Of a stretch of 64,000 nt of DNA, positions 60,167 through 64,000 are shown piece after piece. This DNA is from an uncultured Pontibacter sp. (GTDB lineage: Bacteria; Bacteroidota; Bacteroidia; Cytophagales; Hymenobacteraceae). Made by a program: the position numbers and the translations under genes. How positions within the stretch are numbered: the first letter of the stretch is position 1; every line of letters begins with the position of its first letter. The notes beneath the pieces are model-generated. The model was given only the letters and a program-made list of their open reading frames with translations, was not told where the DNA came from and searched no databases. The stretch covers positions 1-64,000 of the forward strand of contig NZ_CANMNI010000003.1 of NCBI RefSeq assembly GCF_947499215.1, written 5' to 3'.

Positions 60167-63100
60167 ATGAAAATAAACAGACTCTTACAACAGTTTTTAC
60201 TCGTTAGCGTGCTGGCATTCGGTATGCAGGCAACGGCACAAGCCCAGTCGCCGACACCCTATGGCAACGAGTGGATCGACTACAACAAAACCTACTATAA
60301 ACTCAAAGTTGTAAACACAGGCCTCCACCGCCTTAGCCACGGTTTTCTGGACAGTTTAGGATTGGCCGGCACCAACCCGCAGCACTTTCAGCTTTTCAGA
60401 AGAGGCAAGGAAGTCGCCATCCACGTAGCTGGTGAGGCCGACGGTCGATTGGATACGCAAGATTTCATTGAGTTCTACGGCGAGCGTAATGATGGACGAC
60501 TGGATCAGGATCTTTATAAGAATCCGGCGCATCAGCCGCATCAGTTGTATAGTTTATACACAGATACGGCTGCCTATTTTTTGACTGTTAATCCTACCGG
60601 TGGTAAGCGGATGCAACAAGTGAATCCTTCTCCGGCGGGTAAAACGCCAGAGCCGTATGTCTTGCAGAAGGTGACGCAGTTTTTTACTCAAACATACAAT
60701 AGCGGTAAATTTCATGGAGATGCCTTATTATCATGGATGGATGAGGGGGAGGGTTATATCTCAACACCAAGGAATGTGTCAGCTAATTATGATATAAATT
60801 CTATTGTAAATGTAGTGGAGACTGGTCCAAAACCACAGCTGGAATTTACAATAAATAGTGTGAGTAGTGCTTCTCCAATTACGCACAAAGGTGTAATCAA
60901 TCTTGTAACACCTTCGGGAACATCCAAAACTTTATCTGAATATAGTTTAACAGGGGCTCGATACAAAAAGGAACAGTTCATACTTGAGTTCTCCGAGATA
61001 TTTTCTCAAGGTAAAATAACACTTCAAGCAGTGCCAGAATCTCGTCCGCCTCATCCAACTACTGGACTAGCTGATGAAAGAAATAGGATTGCATTTTCTT
61101 ATGCTACGGTAATTTTTCCGCAGAAAGCTATTTATAGTGGTAGTCCAATGTTTTATTACACGGATTCATCTCGAGTTGATAATCCGTACTTTGTATTCTT
61201 GAATTCAAATAGCTCGATCGTCTCGTATGATGTTACAAATCCTTATGAAGTAATAAAAGTTGAAGGCCATAGCAATGGACAGTCTAAAGGATTTGTGATA
61301 AATACGCAAGGTAGAACTCGTCAAATACTCCTTACTAACTCTTCAACTCCTTTAAAACCGAGAGGGAAAGCTGAGAAGGTTACTTTTAGGCAAATAAGCT
61401 CTGATGCACATAATTACATAATACTAACTAATAAGAGGTTAATGAAACCTATATCGGGCTCATCGAAATCAGGGCCTATTGAGTATGCAGCCTACAGAGC
61501 ATCTGCTCAAGGTGGGGGGTATGACACGTTACTAGTCCACATGGATCAAATCGTGGATCAGTTCCATTATGGAGAGTATTCTTCAAATGCCATACGTAAA
61601 TTTATGGCTTACATGATGACTTCTAACCGTCAAAAGCATCTTTTTATTATCGGTAAGGGGATGAAATATGCAGCATCAGACTTTAGAAGTGTTGATAATA
61701 ATAACAGCAGAGTCAGTCTGTATCATGTCGGCTTAAGATATAGTAAAGCTTATGAAGTTGATCTGGTGCCGACAGGTATGTTTCCATCCTCAGATGTATT
61801 CTTTACAGCAGACTTTAGAAACAATAGGTATGAACCTCGGGTTCCTACGGGGCGCCTGCCAGTAACCCAACCTGAGGCAATTATTGATTATCTTAATAAA
61901 GTTAAAGAATATGAGATGCTTCCTGAAGGACTAGCTTGGCGTAAGAATATTTTACACCTTGGTGGTGGAAGTACTGATACTCAGATAAAAGATATAAAAA
62001 GCTGGTTGGATATTTATAAAAATATTGCTGAGGGTCCCTATCTAGGAGCCAATGTGGTGGGTAAATACAGACAAGGGGTTAGTGCCTATCCTGATCTAAT
62101 AAATGTATCAACAGAAGTGAATGCTGGTTTATCTATGATTACATTTTTTGGACATAGCTCAGCTTCAACTAGTGATCTTGAAATTGGCTTTGTGTCGCAA
62201 AATGTATATGGTTATCGAAATAAGGGAAAATATCCCGTTATTTTGATGAATGGTTGTGGGACCGGAGACGCATTTATTTATAATTATAAGTCTTTTGGTG
62301 AAGATTGGTTACTGACCCCTGATAGAGGTGCGATTTCATTTATTGCTCATGCTCATACAGGAGGAGACCACCCCTTGAACCATTACTCCCTAAATTACCA
62401 CCAAGTAGCTTTTAAGGATGAAAAATTTTATGGAAGTACAATTGGTGAAATTCAAAAAGAAGCTGTTAGGCGTTCAGCTGACAAAGCTAATGATCAACAA
62501 TATGTTGCCACTATGACCCAAATGGTGCTTCAAAGTGATCCAGTCATTAGGCCTTATGCACCCAGTAAGCCCGATTATGCTTTCAATAATTCAAGTTATT
62601 CAATAAAGGATAAAAATGGTGATATAGCTATTTCTTTATCAGATCCATTAGTGTTAAGTGTAAATGCTGTAAACCACGGGAAGGCTATCCAAGATTCGAT
62701 AAATGTATCTGTTAAGCGTATCCTGCCTAATGGTTCAGTGCTAAATCCTTATATTATCAAAGTAAAGCCTATTTATTTTAGTGATCAATTAGAATTGGCC
62801 TTACCCAATACTGATACTACAGCATCAGGGATGAATAGGTTTGAAATCAAATTAGATGCTACAGATCAAATTGCAGAGCTTAGTGAAACTAATAATGTGC
62901 TTCAATTACAACACTTTCTTCCTAAATCAGGAATCTCAGTATTAGCACCTATAAATTACTCCATCGTGAATAGCAGTAATGTGAATCTAATGGTGCAATC
63001 AACTCAAATGGGTTCTGAGCCTAAAGGAGTGTACTTCGAACTTGATACAACAACAACATTTTCCTCTGCTCTTAAGCGCTCTCATACAGCTGTTGCTAGT

Positions 63101-64000
63101 ATTATGCCTTCATGGGAAGTTAATTTACCTATTCAGCAAAATGCGGGAGATAGCACGGTCTTTTATTGGCGGGCTCGATTTGAAAATTACGCTCAAGGTG
63201 AAGATACAGTTTGGGTACAAAGCTCATTTAGGTATATACCTAATAACGATGGAGGATGGTCACAAAGTCATAAAGATCAATTCAAGGAGTCTGAAGTTGA
63301 TGGTGTTAGGATTAGGAATGGGGCAAATAACTGGGAGTTTGATCCATTATATGCTAACATTGAAATTCGGACAATAGGAGGTGATGTAAGGTACGGACAA
63401 CCTCCTTATGGTATATTCATAAATGGCACAGTAGCTTCACATAATGCATGCGGCAATTTTCAGGCATCGTCAGCCCCACGTATGTATTTTTTTATGCTTG
63501 ATAAAGAAACATTGGAAAGAAGTGTAGTGCCGGGATTTGCGGGCTGTAAATGGATACCAGATATGTATCAATTTGGAGATCTAAATAATCCTACAGTAAG
63601 GGCTAACATGCAGCGGTTTTTAGAAGGTATCCCTGAAGGAAATTATGTGTTAGCAATAAGTATGAATAAAGTACCTTTCGAAATTTTTTCACCTGAATTG
63701 AGAGCTGCTTTTAAAAGTATAGGATCAGATCTAATACCTAATGGTATAGTTAGTGGTAAACTGAAAAATGGTTATCCCTATGCTATAATTGGTCAAAAAG
63801 GAGCTACTAGTGCCATAGAAGAAAGTACGGCTAACTTAGATGATTCAACTTCGCCTACTAGTCAGGATATTTTGATTAGGACTACATTGCAGTCTAAAGT
63901 ACAAAAAGGCTCTATCACTTCTACTCTTATAGGTCCTGCCTTGAGTTGGGGTAGCCTACATTATAACATCGAACGGTATAAGACGGGTAATGATAGCTAC
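60167..64000 (+). CDS. porU: PorU-like type IX secretion sortase, C25 (gingipain-type) peptidase, 3' end outside window
   Basis: 1278 codons are in the window with no stop. ATG at 60167 starts a signal peptide (to about 27, ATAQAQS). After an N-terminal domain (about 30-420), the C25 peptidase domain holds the catalytic pair His663 in FFGHSS (62153-62155) and Cys697 in MNGCGTGD (62255-62257). Further on are Ig-like modules. PorU cleaves the C-terminal signal of cargo and attaches it to the cell surface. The large size and WIDYNKTYYKL opening fit the PorU2 form; which of the two is inference. Codon use changes from G+C-rich to clearly A+T-rich after about 60600. Confidence 0.9.
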   Translation, partial: MKINRLLQQFLLVSVLAFGMQATAQAQSPTPYGNEWIDYNKTYYKLKVVNTGLHRLSHGFLDSLGLAGTNPQHFQLFRRGKEVAIHVAGEADGRLDTQDFIEFYGERNDGRLDQDLYKNPAHQPHQLYSLYTDTAAYFLTVNPTGGKRMQQVNPSPAGKTPEPYVLQKVTQFFTQTYNSGKFHGDALLSWMDEGEGYISTPRNVSANYDINSIVNVVETGPKPQLEFTINSVSSASPITHKGVINLVTPSGTSKTLSEYSLTGARYKKEQFILEFSEIFSQGKITLQAVPESRPPHPTTGLADERNRIAFSYATVIFPQKAIYSGSPMFYYTDSSRVDNPYFVFLNSNSSIVSYDVTNPYEVIKVEGHSNGQSKGFVINTQGRTRQILLTNSSTPLKPRGKAEKVTFRQISSDAHNYIILTNKRLMKPISGSSKSGPIEYAAYRASAQGGGYDTLLVHMDQIVDQFHYGEYSSNAIRKFMAYMMTSNRQKHLFIIGKGMKYAASDFRSVDNNNSRVSLYHVGLRYSKAYEVDLVPTGMFPSSDVFFTADFRNNRYEPRVPTGRLPVTQPEAIIDYLNKVKEYEMLPEGLAWRKNILHLGGGSTDTQIKDIKSWLDIYKNIAEGPYLGANVVGKYRQGVSAYPDLINVSTEVNAGLSMITFFGHSSASTSDLEIGFVSQNVYGYRNKGKYPVILMNGCGTGDAFIYNYKSFGEDWLLTPDRGAISFIAHAHTGGDHPLNHYSLNYHQVAFKDEKFYGSTIGEIQKEAVRRSADKANDQQYVATMTQMVLQSDPVIRPYAPSKPDYAFNNSSYSIKDKNGDIAISLSDPLVLSVNAVNHGKAIQDSINVSVKRILPNGSVLNPYIIKVKPIYFSDQLELALPNTDTTASGMNRFEIKLDATDQIAELSETNNVLQLQHFLPKSGISVLAPINYSIVNSSNVNLMVQSTQMGSEPKGVYFELDTTTTFSSALKRSHTAVASIMPSWEVNLPIQQNAGDSTVFYWRARFENYAQGEDTVWVQSSFRYIPNNDGGWSQSHKDQFKESEVDGVRIRNGANNWEFDPLYANIEIRTIGGDVRYGQPPYGIFINGTVASHNACGNFQASSAPRMYFFMLDKETLERSVVPGFAGCKWIPDMYQFGDLNNPTVRANMQRFLEGIPEGNYVLAISMNKVPFEIFSPELRAAFKSIGSDLIPNGIVSGKLKNGYPYAIIGQKGATSAIEESTANLDDSTSPTSQDILIRTTLQSKVQKGSITSTLIGPALSWGSLHYNIERYKTGNDSY

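Noticed and set aside
63042..63377. 111-residue frame overlapping the porU-like gene
   Set aside because: It lies in another frame of a continuous 1278-codon reading frame with clear C25 peptidase motifs, so it is a shadow.

Overview
The window reads as chromosome of a Bacteroidota bacterium of the order Cytophagales, most likely Hymenobacteraceae (Pontibacter or a close relative). Evidence: a type IX secretion pair (porV followed by a porU-like C25 peptidase) and a protein with a type IX sorting tail; BatA-type and DUF4199 membrane proteins; a DAHP synthase/chorismate mutase fusion; mostly leaderless-looking starts with few Shine-Dalgarno sequences; and Bacteroidota promoters of the form TTTG-N20-TAnnTTTG. 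The genus is inference. The hexamer GGTATA/TATACC is strikingly over-represented in most of the window.

Layout. 1-70: tail of a 5S rRNA and its terminator. 0.3-7.7 kb: BatA-like protein, a dihydroorotase homologue that has lost its metal ligands, two DUF4199 proteins, two glycosyltransferases and an NmrA-like reductase. 7.8-19.6 kb (both strands): purB, an AsmA-like/GT51 transglycosylase, an SBF transporter, a DUF3817 protein, a lipoprotein, DAHP synthase/chorismate mutase behind an apparent attenuator, a TerC protein, a polyprenol-phosphate mannosyltransferase-like enzyme, hemG and a gmhB-like phosphatase.

19.68-22.46 kb: four head-to-tail integron gene cassettes bounded by five attC-like sites, with no integrase in the window (a CALIN-type cluster). 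The first bases of each cassette are the reverse complement of the R'' box at its own end, which is the diagnostic signature of cassettes. Cargo: a secreted carboxypeptidase-regulatory-like protein, a membrane protein, an unknown protein and a SUFU-domain protein.

22.5-35.5 kb: arginine decarboxylase, arginase-family enzyme and argS around a nested inverted repeat; then glutathione peroxidase, menA, pncA, a PIG-L deacetylase, a TlpA-like thioredoxin, a DEAD-box helicase, a CoA transferase and an unknown protein. 35.6-36.65 kb: phenylalanine hydroxylase preceded by a tyrosine-rich leader peptide and a terminator, apparently tyrosine-sensing attenuation. 36.8-45.5 kb: AlkP-superfamily protein, a possible kinase-fold protein, ABC-F ATPase, SPW and RDD membrane proteins, murI, and a UPF0323/glutathionylspermidine-synthase pair. 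45.6-48.3 kb: nuoHIJK alone. 48.6-49.9 kb: a type IX-secreted protein. 50-52.5 kb: iscS-iscU-unknown-iscA. 52.6-55.2 kb: methylmalonyl-CoA epimerase, threonylcarbamoyl-AMP synthase and a CCA nucleotidyltransferase. 55.4-58.8 kb: a lipoprotein and a padR-pspC operon. 59.0-64.0 kb: porV and the 5' 1278 codons of the porU-like gene, which runs off the end.
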